NCBI GenBank assembly: GCA_016787725.1
Contig: JAEUTZ010000025.1
Span: 1 to 64,000 of the forward strand
Direction of reading: 5' to 3'
Source: Cyclobacteriaceae bacterium
GTDB lineage: Bacteria > Bacteroidota > Bacteroidia > Cytophagales > Cyclobacteriaceae
Length of the DNA stretch: 64,000 nt
How positions within the stretch are numbered: position 1 is the first letter of the stretch; each line of letters starts with the position of its first letter. Shown here piece by piece: positions 63,915 through 64,000 of the stretch. Made by a program: the position numbers and the translations under genes. The notes under the pieces were generated by a model. That model was not told the origin of the DNA, did no database searches, and saw nothing but the letters and a program-made list of their open reading frames with translations.

Positions 63915-64000
63915 TTTTTATTCTTATTGACCGGACTAAATCCCAGTAAGGTTTGCCGTAATTGACCAGAATTTCTTCTCCTTTTTCGATATCCCGTGTT
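63853..64000 (-). CDS. SET-domain protein, C-terminal fragment (cut by window edge)
   Basis: An open frame enters from the right edge and ends at a TGA at 63855-63853. It encodes TRDIEKGEEILVNYGKPYW followed by about 29 polar residues. The segment matches the end of SET domains (xDIxxGEEIxxxYGxxYW), which bind SAM and methylate lysine. The gene start is outside the window. Its 3' end overlaps the convergent GntR-type gene by 62 bases, so one of the two tails may be slightly mis-sized. Bacterial SET proteins are common but their targets are mostly unknown. Confidence 0.65.
   Translation of the reverse strand, partial: TRDIEKGEEILVNYGKPYWDLVRSIRIKTKQNSVASGKKESPRARLIG

Noticed and set aside
1-64000. 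Mobile element, prophage, CRISPR or integrated island next to the tRNA
   Set aside because: No transposase, integrase, direct att repeats or CRISPR-like spaced repeats were seen. The genes beside the tRNA are ordinary chromosomal genes.

Overview
The window reads as ordinary chromosome from a Bacteroidota bacterium, most likely a soil or freshwater member of the Cytophagales. The evidence is the TAnnTTTG -7 promoter elements, a propeller-type sensor kinase, LytS/LytTR signalling, an S46 dipeptidyl-peptidase, Lut-type lactate oxidation and a set of rhamnosidases. There is no rRNA, CRISPR array, insertion sequence or prophage. No gap without a gene exceeds about 270 bases.

Left part (1-13 kb). 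A tRNA-Arg(ACG) is followed by an ECF sigma factor with a small membrane protein. Next come a propeller histidine kinase with an overlapping LuxR-type regulator, and a large exported zinc metalloprotease. A compact minus-strand run (12289 to 7295) then encodes an exported solenoid protein with eight S-D-H-Y repeats, a LytS-type kinase, a degenerate second LytS-like protein lacking the catalytic residues, a LytTR regulator and a haem-binding DUF3365 lipoprotein.

Middle part (12-38 kb). This is mostly housekeeping: two RNA methyltransferases, typA, guaA with a periplasmic-binding-protein-like neighbour, hutI, apt, a LON-domain protein, two tandem secreted paralogues, the mlaEFD lipid transporter, the fused mutase icmF, a histidine kinase with a STAS-like tail, and a DPP7-type S46 peptidase.

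Right part (38.5-64 kb). This is an L-rhamnose and rhamnoside utilisation locus, almost all on the minus strand. rhaT, rhaEW, rhaM, rhaI, rhaB and lutA, lutB, lutC form one run: import, anomer conversion, isomerisation, phosphorylation, aldol cleavage, oxidation of lactaldehyde to lactate, and oxidation of lactate to pyruvate. Beside it lie a Tat-exported TIM-barrel protein, a GH3 lipoprotein, a fused two-domain esterase, a frameshifted esterase relative, a CehA-type lipoprotein, a GH78 rhamnosidase, a serine hydrolase, a GH106 rhamnosidase and a GntR-family regulator. There is no SusC/SusD pair.

The most interesting non-coding signal is a motif made of two TC(A/C)TG half-sites 10 bp apart. 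It occurs at three places, each 48-53 bases upstream of the start codon of a minus-strand transcription unit in this locus (rhaT, the frameshifted esterase, GH106). It sits where a -33 promoter element would lie and is a candidate activator site for a rhamnose regulon. The right edge cuts the 3' end of a SET-domain gene.
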